From positions 186,001 through 250,000 of the forward strand of contig NZ_JBQHTG010000002.1 in assembly GCF_052065835.1 (NCBI RefSeq): 64,000 nucleotides of DNA. The letters run 5' to 3'. The translations under genes were made by a program, and so were the position numbers. Position 1 is the first letter of the stretch. The number at the start of each line of letters is the position of its first letter. Shown in pieces: positions 23,927 through 33,599 of the stretch. The stretch comes from Laedolimicola sp934402125 (GTDB lineage: Bacteria; Bacillota; Clostridia; Lachnospirales; Lachnospiraceae). The notes beneath the pieces were generated by a model. It did no database searches and was not told where the DNA came from. It was given only the letters and a program-made list of their open reading frames with translations.

Positions 23927-25795
23927 ATGCTGCTGGAGCAGATCAATCAGGTAAATGACATCAAAAAACTGAACAGGGAAGACTGGGAACCATTGGCACA
24001 GGAGATCCGTAACTTTCTGATTGAGAAGATCAGTGTGACAGGCGGACATCTGGCCTCCAACCTGGGCGTGGTGGAGCTGACCATGGCCATGCATCTGGCC
24101 TTTGATTTTCCGGAGGATCAGGTAGTCTGGGACGTGGGACATCAGTCCTATACCCACAAGCTTCTGACCGGACGCAGGGCCGGCTTTGATGAACTGCGCA
24201 AATACGGCGGCATGAGCGGCTTCCCCAAGCGCAAGGAAAGCGATTGCGACTGTTTTGATACAGGACACAGCTCGACGTCTATCTCCGCCGGGATCGGTCT
24301 GGTAAAGGCGCGGGAGCTGACCGGCGGAAGCCAGAGCGTCATCTCCGTCATCGGAGACGGCTCCATGACCGGAGGTATGGCCTTCGAGGCTTTGAATAAC
24401 GCTTCCCAGTTAAAGAGCAATTTTATCATTGTATTAAATGACAATCAGATGTCCATAGCGGAAAATGTAGGCGGCTTAAGCCAGTACCTGAATGGTATGC
24501 GTTCCGCGGAGGGCTATCATAATTTTAAAGAGGGACTGCAGAATACGCTGGAGAAGATTCCGGTATACGGCGACGGCATTGTACGACAGCTGAAGAAGAC
24601 CAAGAGCGGACTGAAGCAGCTGGTGATCCCGGGAATGTTCTTTGAGGATATGGGAATCACCTATCTGGGACCTGTGGACGGTCACAATATGGATCAGCTG
24701 ATCCGGACCTTTAAGGAAGCAAAGCGGATCCGGCACGCGGTGCTGATTCATGTCTGTACGAAAAAGGGAAAGGGTTATGAGCCTGCAGAGCGTCATCCCT
24801 CCCGGTTCCACGGAGCGGATCCCTTTGTCATCGAAACTGGTCTGCCAAAGAGCAGACGGGCCAAGGCCAACTATACGGATATTTTTTCAACAGTCATGCG
24901 AAAGCTGGGAGATCGGGATGAAAAGGTGGTGGCGATTACCGCAGCCATGCCCGACGGAACCGGTCTCAAGCGCTTTCGGAATATGTTCCCGGATCGGTTC
25001 TTTGATGTGGGAATCGCGGAGCAGCATGCGGTGACCTTTGCGGCAGGACTGGCGGCGGGCGGTTTAAAGCCTGTGGTGGCGGTCTACTCCTCATTCCTGC
25101 AGCGTGCCTACGATCAGGTGCTCCATGACGTCTGTATCCAGAACCTGCACGTGGTCTTTGCCATCGACCGGGCAGGGCTGGTGGGAAGCGACGGAGAGAC
25201 CCATCAGGGAATCTTTGACCTGTCTTATCTGTCCAGCATTCCGAATATGACGGTAATGGCTCCGAAGAATAAATGGGAGCTTTCGGATATGCTGAAATTC
25301 GCCGTGAATTATAACGGCCCCATTGCCCTCCGGTATCCCAGAGGAGAGGCTTACGACGGTCTCCAGGAGTTCCGTGCGCCCATTTCCTACGGAAAAGGCG
25401 AATGGATCTACGAGGAAGCGGATATTGCGCTGATGGCTGTGGGCAGCATGGTAAAGACGGCGGAGCAGGTGCGGGATACCCTGAAGGATACGGGGTACAA
25501 CTGTACGCTCATCAACGCCCGTTTTGTAAAGCCTCTGGACGAGCAGATGCTGGAGGAAGTGGCGAAGCAGCATAAGCTTCTGGTGACACTGGAAGAAAAT
25601 GTAAGAAATGGTGGCTTTGGCGACCATGTGCTGGAATACGTAAATGACCGTGGCTTTGATTTGAAGGTTCTGAATATCGCCCTGCCGGACGAGTATGTGG
25701 AGCATGGCAATGTGGCCCTGCTGCAGAAAGAGGTAGGTCTGGACGCGGAAACCATTGTCAAGCGGATCATCACGGCCTACGTCAGCGAGATATAA
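23927..25795 (+). CDS. dxs: 1-deoxy-D-xylulose-5-phosphate synthase
   Basis: A 622-residue thiamine-diphosphate enzyme that joins pyruvate and glyceraldehyde-3-phosphate, the first step of the MEP isoprenoid pathway. The ThDP motif runs from GDGSMTGGMAFEALNNAS to LNDNQMS. The transketolase pyrimidine domain follows (FFDVGIAEQHAVTFAAG), and the C-terminal domain has GGFGDHVLEY. It follows ispA by 15 bases. AGGTGAGTAC precedes the ATG. Length is typical. Confidence 0.95.
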   Translation: MLLEQINQVNDIKKLNREDWEPLAQEIRNFLIEKISVTGGHLASNLGVVELTMAMHLAFDFPEDQVVWDVGHQSYTHKLLTGRRAGFDELRKYGGMSGFPKRKESDCDCFDTGHSSTSISAGIGLVKARELTGGSQSVISVIGDGSMTGGMAFEALNNASQLKSNFIIVLNDNQMSIAENVGGLSQYLNGMRSAEGYHNFKEGLQNTLEKIPVYGDGIVRQLKKTKSGLKQLVIPGMFFEDMGITYLGPVDGHNMDQLIRTFKEAKRIRHAVLIHVCTKKGKGYEPAERHPSRFHGADPFVIETGLPKSRRAKANYTDIFSTVMRKLGDRDEKVVAITAAMPDGTGLKRFRNMFPDRFFDVGIAEQHAVTFAAGLAAGGLKPVVAVYSSFLQRAYDQVLHDVCIQNLHVVFAIDRAGLVGSDGETHQGIFDLSYLSSIPNMTVMAPKNKWELSDMLKFAVNYNGPIALRYPRGEAYDGLQEFRAPISYGKGEWIYEEADIALMAVGSMVKTAEQVRDTLKDTGYNCTLINARFVKPLDEQMLEEVAKQHKLLVTLEENVRNGGFGDHVLEYVNDRGFDLKVLNIALPDEYVEHGNVALLQKEVGLDAETIVKRIITAYVSEI

Positions 25796-25820
25796 AGGGA
25801 AAGGTTTAGGAGAGAAGAGT

Positions 25821-26666
25821 ATGAAGGTACGTCTGGATGTGCTTCTGGTTAACAGAGGACTGGCAAAATCCAGGGAACAGGCGAAAGCAATCATTATGGA
25901 GGGCAAGGTCTTTGTAAAGGGACAGCGGGAGGATAAGGCCGGTTCCATGTTTGACGAGGCAGCCCCCATCGAAATACATGGACAGAAGCTGCGATATGTG
26001 AGCCGCGGCGGTCTGAAGCTGGAGAAGGCAGTGGCCCATTTCGATCTGGGTCTGGAAGGAAAGGTCTGCATGGATGTGGGTTCCTCCACCGGCGGCTTTA
26101 CGGATTGTATGCTGCAGAACGGCGCAGTGAAGGTATATGCGGTGGACGTGGGAACCAACCAGCTGGACTGGAAGCTTCGGAGCGATTCCCGGGTAGTCTG
26201 CATGGAGAAAACCAATATCCGTTACCTGAAGCCGGATCAGATTCAGGAACGGCCGCAGTTCGCATCCATCGACGTGGCATTTATCTCCCTGACCAAGGTG
26301 CTGCTGCCGGTGCGGGAGCTTTTAAGCGATGACGGTCAGGTGGTGGCCCTGATTAAGCCCCAGTTTGAGGCGGGCCGGGAAAAGGTAGGAAAAAAGGGCG
26401 TAGTGCGGGAAAAGAGTACCCATCTGGAGGTCATCGAGATGGTTCTGACCTATGCATGGTCCATCGGATATGAAATTCTGGCACTGGAATTTTCTCCCAT
26501 CAAGGGGCCCGAGGGTAATATCGAGTATCTGGTATGGCTTCAGAAGACCGGGAGGGAAGCCCTGGAGGAGCTGCCTTCATGGGAAGAAATGAAGGCTCAT
26601 CTCCCTGAGGGCGTACAGCCGGAGAAGGTGGTAGAGGAAGCCCATGGGACACTGGACGTAAAATAA
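25821..26666 (+). CDS. TlyA-family rRNA 2'-O-methyltransferase (hemolysin-like)
   Basis: A 281-residue protein with an N-terminal S4 RNA-binding domain (MKVRLDVLLVNRGLAKSREQAKAII) and an FtsJ/RrmJ-type SAM domain (CMDVGSSTGGFTDCMLQ; VYAVDVGTNQLDWKL; VALIKPQFEAG). In mycobacteria TlyA methylates rRNA ribose; the 'hemolysin' label is historical. It keeps its conserved place between dxs and nadK/argR. I start at 25821 with GGAGAGAAG upstream. Confidence 0.88.
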   Translation: MKVRLDVLLVNRGLAKSREQAKAIIMEGKVFVKGQREDKAGSMFDEAAPIEIHGQKLRYVSRGGLKLEKAVAHFDLGLEGKVCMDVGSSTGGFTDCMLQNGAVKVYAVDVGTNQLDWKLRSDSRVVCMEKTNIRYLKPDQIQERPQFASIDVAFISLTKVLLPVRELLSDDGQVVALIKPQFEAGREKVGKKGVVREKSTHLEVIEMVLTYAWSIGYEILALEFSPIKGPEGNIEYLVWLQKTGREALEELPSWEEMKAHLPEGVQPEKVVEEAHGTLDVK

Positions 26667-26685
26667 AAACCGGGAAGAGATACAG

Positions 26686-27558
26686 ATGAATCGATTTTAT
26701 GTGATTACCAATACAGAAAAAGATAAAGATCTAAAGACCACCCGGCAGATTCACGCGTACCTGAAGGCCAGAGGCTGTCAGTGTACGGTGCGTGAATTCC
26801 AGAAGGAGCAGGGCAGCGGAGCCCAGGGCAATTACCGTTATACGGACGCGTCGCTGATCCCCTCCGATACGGAATGTATCCTGGTGCTGGGAGGCGACGG
26901 CACGCTGATTCAGGCGGCCCGGGACACGGTAGATCGGAAGCTCCCGCTATTGGGGGTAAACCTGGGAACCCTGGGATTCCTGGCTGAGATTGAGAAGTCC
27001 GGCGTGGAGGAAGCCCTGGACAGCCTGATTCTGGATAATTATACCATAGAGCCGCGGATGCTGCTGGAGGGAACGGTATACCGGGAGGGCAGAGAGCCGG
27101 TACAGAACCTGGCGCTCAATGATATCGTAGTGAATCGCGCCGGGGCGCTCCGTATCATTGATTATGAGATAGCGGTCAACGGGGAGCCGCTGAACCGTTA
27201 TTCTGCAGATGGTATGATTGTGTCCACCCCTACCGGATCGACCGGTTACAGCTTATCTGCGGGAGGCCCCATCGTATCGCCTATGGCCAGCATGATTGTG
27301 GTGACGCCCATCTGTCCCCATACGCTGACAGCCAGAAGCATTGTGCTGTCCGGCAGCGACCGGGTTACCATACAGACCGGTTCCGGCAGAAGAAACCAGA
27401 GAGAGGAAGCCTTTGTGACCTTTGACGGGGAGGTACAGGTTCCGGTGGCGACCGGAGATTACGTGGAGATACAGAAGTCGGAAAAGACCGTAAATATCCT
27501 GAAGATCAGCAAGGTGAGCTTTCTGGAGGCCCTGCGGGATAAAATGCGTGGGAATTGA
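26686..27558 (+). CDS. nadK: NAD kinase
   Basis: A 290-residue NAD kinase that makes NADP. The signature GGDGT is in CILVLGGDGTLIQAARD, followed by LGVNLGTLGFLAEIE, the NDIVVNR segment, and the C-terminal TPTGSTGYSLSAGGPIV. It lies 19 bases after the tlyA stop. In many Clostridia this gene stands between tlyA and argR as here. Confidence 0.94.
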   Translation: MNRFYVITNTEKDKDLKTTRQIHAYLKARGCQCTVREFQKEQGSGAQGNYRYTDASLIPSDTECILVLGGDGTLIQAARDTVDRKLPLLGVNLGTLGFLAEIEKSGVEEALDSLILDNYTIEPRMLLEGTVYREGREPVQNLALNDIVVNRAGALRIIDYEIAVNGEPLNRYSADGMIVSTPTGSTGYSLSAGGPIVSPMASMIVVTPICPHTLTARSIVLSGSDRVTIQTGSGRRNQREEAFVTFDGEVQVPVATGDYVEIQKSEKTVNILKISKVSFLEALRDKMRGN

Positions 27559-27595
27559 GAAGCAAAAAGCAGAAACTGCAGTGGGAGGAAACCAA

Positions 27596-28045
27596 ATGAA
27601 GATAGAACGGCATGCAAAGATTATCGAACTGATCAACGAGTATGCCATCGAGACACAGGAGGAGCTGGCAGCCCGTCTCAATGAGGCAGGATTCCGCGTG
27701 ACCCAGGCTACCGTATCCCGGGATATCCGGGAGTTGAAACTGACCAAGATGGCAGTGGGCGGACGGCAGCGCTATGTGGTGGTTCCGGGAAGCAGCGATC
27801 ACATGGGGGATAAATACGTCGGCATTCTCCGGGACAGCTTTATGTCCATGGAAATGGCCCAGAATATTCTGGTGGTCAAGACCGTAGCCGGTATGGCTAT
27901 GGCGGCGGCAGCGGCGCTGGACGCCCTGCACTGGCAGGAAATCGTCGGCTGTATCGCGGGAGATGATACGATTTTCTGCGCGGTCCGCAGCGTAGACGAC
28001 ACCATGATCGTGATGGAAAAACTGAAGAAGGCAATCAGGGGATAA
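27596..28045 (+). CDS. argR: Arginine repressor ArgR/AhrC
   Basis: A 149-residue hexameric arginine-responsive regulator. The winged helix-turn-helix is at about residues 18-50 (TQEELAARLNEAGFRVTQAT then VSRDIREL). The C-terminal oligomerisation and arginine site reads GCIAGDDTIFCAVRS, with the Asp pair that contacts arginine. Arginine biosynthesis genes are not in the window, so it acts in trans. ATG 27596 has GGGAGGAAA upstream; the first 16 codons of the longer frame overlap nadK. Confidence 0.94.
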   Translation: MKIERHAKIIELINEYAIETQEELAARLNEAGFRVTQATVSRDIRELKLTKMAVGGRQRYVVVPGSSDHMGDKYVGILRDSFMSMEMAQNILVVKTVAGMAMAAAAALDALHWQEIVGCIAGDDTIFCAVRSVDDTMIVMEKLKKAIRG

Positions 28046-28061
28046 CAGCGAAAGGAAGAGT

Positions 28062-29750
28062 ATGTTAGAACATCTGCATGTGAAAAATCTGGCGTTGATT
28101 CGTGAAGCGGAGATTGATTTTACAGAAGGCTTAAATATCCTGACCGGAGAAACCGGCGCGGGTAAGTCTATTGTCATTGGTTCCGTCAGTCTGGCTCTGG
28201 GCGGCAAGGCTTCGAAGGAGCTGGTGCGTCCGGGTGCCGAATACGGCCTGGCAGAGCTGGTCTTTTCCGTAACCGGTGAAAAGCTGAAGGCCAGCCTGCA
28301 AAAGCTGGACGTGATTCCGGAGGAAAATCAGGTGATCCTTTCCCGGAAAATCATGAACGGGAAAAGTATCAATAAAATCAACGGAGAGACGGTCACCTTA
28401 AGTCAGCTGAGGGAGACGGCGGATCTGCTGATTGATGTACACGGGCAGCACGAACATCAGTCGTTGTTACAGAAGAAAAAACATCTGGAGATTCTGGATA
28501 CCTACGCACGGGCAGAATTGCAGCCGGTAAAGACAGAGCTTTCGGCTGCCTACATGAAATGGAAAAAACTGGAAGAAGAACAGAAGAACGCCCGGCTGGA
28601 CGAAGAAAGCCGGCTGCGGGAGCTGTCACTTCTGGAATTTGAGACAAAAGAGATAGAAGAAGCCGGACTGGTTCTGGGTGAGGACGAGGAACTGGAGCAG
28701 AAATACCGGAAGATGACCCATGCGCGACGTCTGATGGAAGCGGCGGGAACCGCCTACGGACTGACGGGCTATGAGGAAGCGGAGAGCGCAGGCACCGCAG
28801 TGGGAAGAGCGCTCCGGGAGCTTCAGAGCGTAGCCGGAGTGGACGAGGGCCTGGTGGATCTGACCGGACAGCTTTCTGATATCGACAGCCTGTTGAATGA
28901 TTTTAACCGGGAGCTTGCGGATTATGTGTCCTCCTTGGAGTTTTCTGAGGAAGAGCTTCATGAGACAGAGGAACGGCTGAATACCCTGAATCACCTGAAA
29001 TCCAAGTATGGCAGGAGTCTGGAGGCAGTCCTGGAGTACGATCGGAAGCAGCAGGAGCGGCTTGCGGCCCTGCAGGATTATGACGCTTATCTGGAACGTC
29101 TGGAAAAGCAGATAGAGGAACAGGAGCGGCAGCTTACAGAACTCTGCACCCGGGTCAGCGGGATACGAAAGACATACGCAGAACAGCTTTGCGAAAAAAT
29201 CCGGGAGCACCTGGTAGACCTGAATTTCCTGAATGTAGAATTTGAGATGAAATTTGACCGGCTGCCGGGATATACGGCGGAAGGCTTTGACGACGCGGAG
29301 TTTGTGATTTCCACCAATCCCGGCGAACCCTTGCGTCCCCTTATGAAGATTGCCTCCGGCGGCGAGCTGTCCCGTATCATGCTGGCCATTAAAACGGTGC
29401 TGGCGGACAAGGACGAGATTGGAACGGTGATTTTCGATGAGATTGACGTGGGAATCAGCGGCCGGACGGCCCAGAAGGTATCGGAGAAAATGATGCTGAT
29501 CGGGCGCACCAGACAGGTTATCTGTATTACCCATCTGGCTCAGATAGCAGCTATGGCAGACAGTCATTTCCGCATAGAAAAGCAGGTGACTGAGGAGGGA
29601 ACCCGTACCGAAGTCCGGAGACTGGATAAAAAGGAAAGTGTGGAAGAGCTGGCGCGGATTTTGGGAGGCGCTAAGATCACAGAGGCCGTTTTAAAAAATG
29701 CGTCCGAAATGAAGGAACTGGCAGATAACAAAAAGTCCCAGACTATTTAA
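28062..29750 (+). CDS. recN: DNA repair protein RecN
   Basis: A 562-residue SMC-like ATPase active in double-strand break repair. Walker A is GETGAGKS (residues 29-36), a long coiled coil fills about 155-370, and the ABC signature (KIASGGELSRIMLAIK) and Walker B (VIFDEIDVGISG) are C-terminal. It follows argR by 16 bases, the same argR-recN neighbourhood as in B. subtilis. Confidence 0.95.
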   Translation: MLEHLHVKNLALIREAEIDFTEGLNILTGETGAGKSIVIGSVSLALGGKASKELVRPGAEYGLAELVFSVTGEKLKASLQKLDVIPEENQVILSRKIMNGKSINKINGETVTLSQLRETADLLIDVHGQHEHQSLLQKKKHLEILDTYARAELQPVKTELSAAYMKWKKLEEEQKNARLDEESRLRELSLLEFETKEIEEAGLVLGEDEELEQKYRKMTHARRLMEAAGTAYGLTGYEEAESAGTAVGRALRELQSVAGVDEGLVDLTGQLSDIDSLLNDFNRELADYVSSLEFSEEELHETEERLNTLNHLKSKYGRSLEAVLEYDRKQQERLAALQDYDAYLERLEKQIEEQERQLTELCTRVSGIRKTYAEQLCEKIREHLVDLNFLNVEFEMKFDRLPGYTAEGFDDAEFVISTNPGEPLRPLMKIASGGELSRIMLAIKTVLADKDEIGTVIFDEIDVGISGRTAQKVSEKMMLIGRTRQVICITHLAQIAAMADSHFRIEKQVTEEGTRTEVRRLDKKESVEELARILGGAKITEAVLKNASEMKELADNKKSQTI

Positions 29751-29856
29751 AATCAGAGTTTGTATACTAAAGGGAGAAACGAGAGCGCATCGTTTCTTCC
29801 TTTTCTGATGCGCTTCGACGTGAAAAAGGGCGCGGCAGCGCAGCAGGGAGAACGGG

Positions 29857-31074
29857 ATGATAAACAGAAAAACATATCGGAAAATTTTATGGGTTCTTTT
29901 GTGCGTCAGTCTTCTGGGGCTGGGCGTCTATGATTATTTCCGGGAGCGGGGACAGATCCCGGATACGTATATCCAGACTGAGGGAGGTATGGCTCCGGCA
30001 GCGCCCGGATTCCCGGTGACGGCAGACATCGAAGCGACGTCCCGGGAGGCTTCCTACAACAGCCAAAGTGAGAAAAATTATCAGATTTCCTATCGGTATC
30101 TGGGCCTGATTCCTCTTAAAGAAACAACGGTACAGGTGAAAAAAGAAGCCTTTCTGACGCCCGGCGGTATCCCGGTGGGGATCTACATGGAGACAGATGG
30201 CGTAATGGTGATCGGAACCGGAAAAATCACAGGGCGGGATGGGTTGAATTATGAGCCGGCTTTCCGTCTGGTACAGGCCGGAGATTATATCCGCTCTGTG
30301 AATGGAACAGAAATACAGGAAAAAGAAAAGCTGATTGAAAAAGTGGAAGAAAATGGAAACCAAAAACTGGTGCTGGGAATCGAAAGGGGAGGACAGAGCT
30401 TTTCTATCCGGCTGCAGGCTGTGGATACAGAGAATGGCTACCGCCTTGGAATCTGGGTGCGGGACAATACCCAGGGAATCGGCACCCTGACTTTTCTTAC
30501 GGAAGACGGGCATTTTGGAGCGCTTGGACACGGCATTAACGATTCGGATACAGGAGAGCTTCTGAAGCTCAGCGCCGGAAAACTCTATGATACTACTGTG
30601 GCGGAAATTCACCGGGGAGAGCCGGGCAGTCCGGGAGAGGTGGCCGGATTGATTCGCTATCGGGACAGCCTTATATGCGGACAGATCCGGGAAAATACCG
30701 AGGTCGGAATCTTTGGGGAGGGAACGGAGAGACTTTCAGAAAAGCTGTTTTCCAAACAGCTTCCGGTAGGCTATAAGCAGGAAATTCAGGAGGGAGAGGC
30801 ACTGGTGCGAAGCGGCGTCAGCGGTACGGTGAAGGATTACCGGATTGTGGTGGAGGAGATACGCTGCCAGGAAGCAGATGTGAATAAGGGACTGGTATTT
30901 AGGGTGACGGATCCGGAGCTGCTGGAGCTGACCGGAGGGATTGTCCAGGGAATGAGCGGCTCGCCTATTCTCCAGAACGGGAAACTGATTGGCGCCGTAA
31001 CCCATGTATTTGTGAATGATCCGACAAAAGGTTACGGTATCTTTATAGAGGAGATGCTTGCCCGTGTCAGTTAG
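29857..31074 (+). CDS. spoIVB: SpoIVB peptidase (forespore-to-mother-cell signalling)
   Basis: A 405-residue S55 serine protease secreted from the forespore to trigger pro-sigma-K processing. An N-terminal membrane anchor is at 10-28. A PDZ domain covers about 105-190. The peptidase has the likely catalytic His H225 (ALGHGIND) and Ser S367 (QGMSGSPILQNG). It is followed by spo0A after 132 bases, as in other endospore formers. A stem of eight pairs (AGCGCATC with GATGCGCT, about 29794-29815) lies in the 106-base gap after recN. A forespore sigma promoter is expected but I could not place it with confidence. Confidence 0.93.
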   Translation: MINRKTYRKILWVLLCVSLLGLGVYDYFRERGQIPDTYIQTEGGMAPAAPGFPVTADIEATSREASYNSQSEKNYQISYRYLGLIPLKETTVQVKKEAFLTPGGIPVGIYMETDGVMVIGTGKITGRDGLNYEPAFRLVQAGDYIRSVNGTEIQEKEKLIEKVEENGNQKLVLGIERGGQSFSIRLQAVDTENGYRLGIWVRDNTQGIGTLTFLTEDGHFGALGHGINDSDTGELLKLSAGKLYDTTVAEIHRGEPGSPGEVAGLIRYRDSLICGQIRENTEVGIFGEGTERLSEKLFSKQLPVGYKQEIQEGEALVRSGVSGTVKDYRIVVEEIRCQEADVNKGLVFRVTDPELLELTGGIVQGMSGSPILQNGKLIGAVTHVFVNDPTKGYGIFIEEMLARVS

Positions 31075-31084
31075 AGGACAAGTC

Positions 31085-31091
31085 TGTCGAA
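31085..31091 (+). promoter_or_regulatory. 0A box (Spo0A-binding site)
   Basis: TGTCGAA, an exact match to the 0A box consensus TGNCGAA, lies 40 bases upstream of the spo0A -35 element. This would allow Spo0A~P to control its own gene. Confidence 0.6.
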
Positions 31092-31130
31092 AACTGTCCG
31101 TGTCTGTCCCAAAATGAAGGACGATTGTAA

Positions 31131-31160
31131 TTGCGAAAAAAAGGAAAAAATGCCTATAAT
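31131..31160 (+). promoter_or_regulatory. spo0A vegetative promoter
   Basis: TTGCGA (31131-31136), 18-base spacer, TATAAT (31155-31160), 46 bases before the start codon. Confidence 0.6.
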
Positions 31161-31206
31161 ATGGGTATCACAAAAACACGGGAAATAAAGAAACGGGGGG
31201 ATTATT

Positions 31207-32010
31207 GTGGAAAAACTTAAAATCGCGATTGCAGATGACAACGAAAGAATGGTGGAAATGCTGCATACGCTGATTCAGACAGAAGAAGGCATGGAGCTGG
31301 TGGGAACAGCGACAGACGGAGAAGAGGCAGTGGAGATGATTCGCAGGAACATGCCTGACGTAGTGCTTCTGGATCTGATTATGCCGAAGATAGACGGCCT
31401 GGGCGTTATGGAAAAGCTGAGGGAGGATCAAACACTGAAGAAAATGCCGGCAATCATGGTGCTGTCAGCCATTGGCCAGGAGCGGGTGACAGAGGATGCC
31501 TTTGCACTTGGCGCCAGCTACTATATCATGAAGCCGTTTAACAATGAGATGCTGCTGGGGCGTCTCCGGAACTTTCAAAAAGAGGGAACGCAGTTAAAAA
31601 GACCGGTCTGTCTGTCGGAGCCGCGGGACGCCGGAATGAAGTATGAGGAGCCGGATCTGGAGAAGGAAGTCACCCACATGATTCATGAAATTGGCGTTCC
31701 GGCACATATCAAAGGATATCAGTATCTGCGGGACGCGATTCTTATGACCGTGAAGGATATGGAAATGCTGAGCTCCGTAACCAAGATTTTATACCCGACC
31801 ATTGCCAAGCATTATCAGACTACGCCCAGCCGCGTGGAACGGGCTATCCGTCACGCCATTGAGGTAGCCTGGAGCAGAGGAAAAATGGATACCATTGACG
31901 AACTTTTCGGTTACACAGTCAGCAATGGCAAGGGAAAACCCACCAATTCCGAGTTTATCGCCCTGATTTCGGATCGGATTCGTCTGGAAAACAAGAGAAA
32001 AGCCTCGTAA
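31207..32010 (+). CDS. spo0A: Sporulation master regulator Spo0A
   Basis: A 267-residue response regulator. The receiver domain has acidic D10/D11, phospho-acceptor D56 (VVLLDLIMPKIDG) and a late Lys in MKPFNNE. The C-terminal Spo0A effector domain contains the IGVPAHIKGYQYLRDAI helix and the DNA-recognition stretch TTPSRVERAIRHAIEVAW. Translation starts at GTG 31207 behind a GGGGGG-type site. No Spo0F/Spo0B genes are nearby; in Clostridia orphan kinases usually phosphorylate Spo0A directly. Confidence 0.97.
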   Translation: MEKLKIAIADDNERMVEMLHTLIQTEEGMELVGTATDGEEAVEMIRRNMPDVVLLDLIMPKIDGLGVMEKLREDQTLKKMPAIMVLSAIGQERVTEDAFALGASYYIMKPFNNEMLLGRLRNFQKEGTQLKRPVCLSEPRDAGMKYEEPDLEKEVTHMIHEIGVPAHIKGYQYLRDAILMTVKDMEMLSSVTKILYPTIAKHYQTTPSRVERAIRHAIEVAWSRGKMDTIDELFGYTVSNGKGKPTNSEFIALISDRIRLENKRKAS

Positions 32011-32033
32011 TGTAAAAATTGCACAAATTTTAC

Positions 32034-32062
32034 TTTCAAATATATTCCAAATGCGCTATAAT
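32034..32062 (+). promoter_or_regulatory. glgA promoter
   Basis: TTTCAA (32034-32039), 17-base spacer, TATAAT (32057-32062), 41 bases before the GTG start. Confidence 0.6.
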
Positions 32063-32103
32063 AAATATAAATAAAATGCAAAAGCGAGCTGGGAGGAAAT
32101 GCA

Positions 32104-33546
32104 GTGAAAAAGATCTTGTTTGTCGCTTCAGAAGCGGTTCCTTTTATCAAGACGGGAGGACTGGCAGACGTAGTAGGATCATTGCCGAAATATTTCGATA
32201 AAGAACAGTATGATATCCGGGTAATGATTCCCAAGTACATGTGCATCCGTCAGGAATGGAAGGATCAGATGAAGTATGTGACCCATTTCTATATGAATCT
32301 GGCATGGCGCAGCCAGTATGTGGGAATCTTGGAGCTGGAATACGAGGGCGTAAAGTTCTACTTTATTGATAATGAATATTATTTTGCCGGACCGAAACCC
32401 TACGGCAATATTTACGAGGATATTGAGAAGTTCGCGTTCTTCTCCAAGGCAGCGATTTCCGCACTGCCGTCCCTGGATTTCCGTCCGGACATTATCCATT
32501 GCCATGACTGGCAGACCGGACTGCTGCCGGTGTTCCTGAATGATTCATTCCAGGACAATCCCTTCTTCCAGGGAATTAAGACAGTAATGACCATTCATAA
32601 TCTGAAGTTCCAGGGTATCTGGAATATGAAGACCGTGAAGGATATTACAGGCCTGAACGCTTCCTATTTCACACCGGATAAGCTGGAGGCATACGGTGAC
32701 GCCAATTACTTAAAGGGCGGTATCGTATATGCGGACGCTGTTACTACAGTAAGCGATACCTATGCGGAAGAAATCAAGATGCCCTATTACGGAGAGCACC
32801 TGGACGGCCTCATGCGGGCTCGTGCCAATTCTCTGCGCGGTATCGTAAATGGCATTGATTACAACGAATACAATCCGGAGACCGATAAGTATCTGCCTCA
32901 CAACTACAACGCGGTGAATTTCCGAAAGGAGAAGGTAAAGAACAAGACTGCGCTGCAGCAGGAGCTGGGACTTGAGGTAGATCCGAAGAAGATGATGATC
33001 GGTATCGTATCCCGTCTGACGGATCAGAAGGGCTTCGATCTGATTGCCTATGTGATGGATGAGCTCTGTCAGGACGAGGTGCAGTTTGTAGTCCTGGGAA
33101 CCGGCGAGGAACGCTATGAGAATATGTTCCGTCACTTTGCATGGAAGTATCAGGGTAAGGTATCCGCAAATATCTTCTATTCCGAGGCTATGTCCCACAA
33201 GGTATACGGATCCTGCGACGCGTTCCTGATGCCGTCCCAGTTTGAACCCTGTGGCTTAAGCCAGCTGATGAGCCTTCGTTACGGCACCGTTCCCATTGTC
33301 CGGGAGACCGGAGGCCTGAAGGATACGGTAGAGCCTTACAATGAGTATGAGAGCCGGGGAACCGGATTCAGCTTTACCAACTACAATGCTCACGAGATGA
33401 TGAGCACAGTTCGCTATGCGGAGCATATCTACTATGATAAGAAGCGCGAGTGGAACAAGATTATCGATCGCGCCATGGCGGTGGACTTCTCCTGGAATAA
33501 TTCAGCAAAGAAGTACGAGGAGTTGTATAACTGGCTGGCAGGTTAA
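32104..33546 (+). CDS. glgA: Glycogen synthase (ADP-glucose type, GT5)
   Basis: A 480-residue GT5 enzyme adding glucose from ADP-glucose to glycogen. The KTGGLADVVGSLPK motif that binds the ADP-glucose phosphates is at the N-terminus, and the C-terminal Rossmann domain carries IVSRLTDQKGFDL and LMPSQFEPCGLSQLMSLRYG. The start is GTG 32104 behind GGGAGGAAA. Other glycogen genes (glgC, glgD, glgP) are not beside it. The GH13-like fragment at the left edge is the only other glycogen-type gene in the window. A terminator at 33574-33599 follows. Confidence 0.95.
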   Translation: MKKILFVASEAVPFIKTGGLADVVGSLPKYFDKEQYDIRVMIPKYMCIRQEWKDQMKYVTHFYMNLAWRSQYVGILELEYEGVKFYFIDNEYYFAGPKPYGNIYEDIEKFAFFSKAAISALPSLDFRPDIIHCHDWQTGLLPVFLNDSFQDNPFFQGIKTVMTIHNLKFQGIWNMKTVKDITGLNASYFTPDKLEAYGDANYLKGGIVYADAVTTVSDTYAEEIKMPYYGEHLDGLMRARANSLRGIVNGIDYNEYNPETDKYLPHNYNAVNFRKEKVKNKTALQQELGLEVDPKKMMIGIVSRLTDQKGFDLIAYVMDELCQDEVQFVVLGTGEERYENMFRHFAWKYQGKVSANIFYSEAMSHKVYGSCDAFLMPSQFEPCGLSQLMSLRYGTVPIVRETGGLKDTVEPYNEYESRGTGFSFTNYNAHEMMSTVRYAEHIYYDKKREWNKIIDRAMAVDFSWNNSAKKYEELYNWLAG

Positions 33547-33573
33547 GACCGGAAGAAATTGCAAATTGTCAAG

Positions 33574-33599
33574 GAAAAGGGCTTGTCAAAGCCCTTTTC
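33574..33599 (+). terminator. glgA terminator
   Basis: GAAAAGGGCTT (33574-33584) pairs with AAGCCCTTTTC (33589-33599) around a GTCA loop, with the T-rich right arm running on into TTAT. The loop and stem also contain the -35 element of the rpsB promoter. Confidence 0.85.

Noticed and set aside
22946..24268. 440-residue open frame on the minus strand
   Set aside because: It is the complement of xseB, ispA and dxs, with a composition typical of reverse reading and no recognisable domain.
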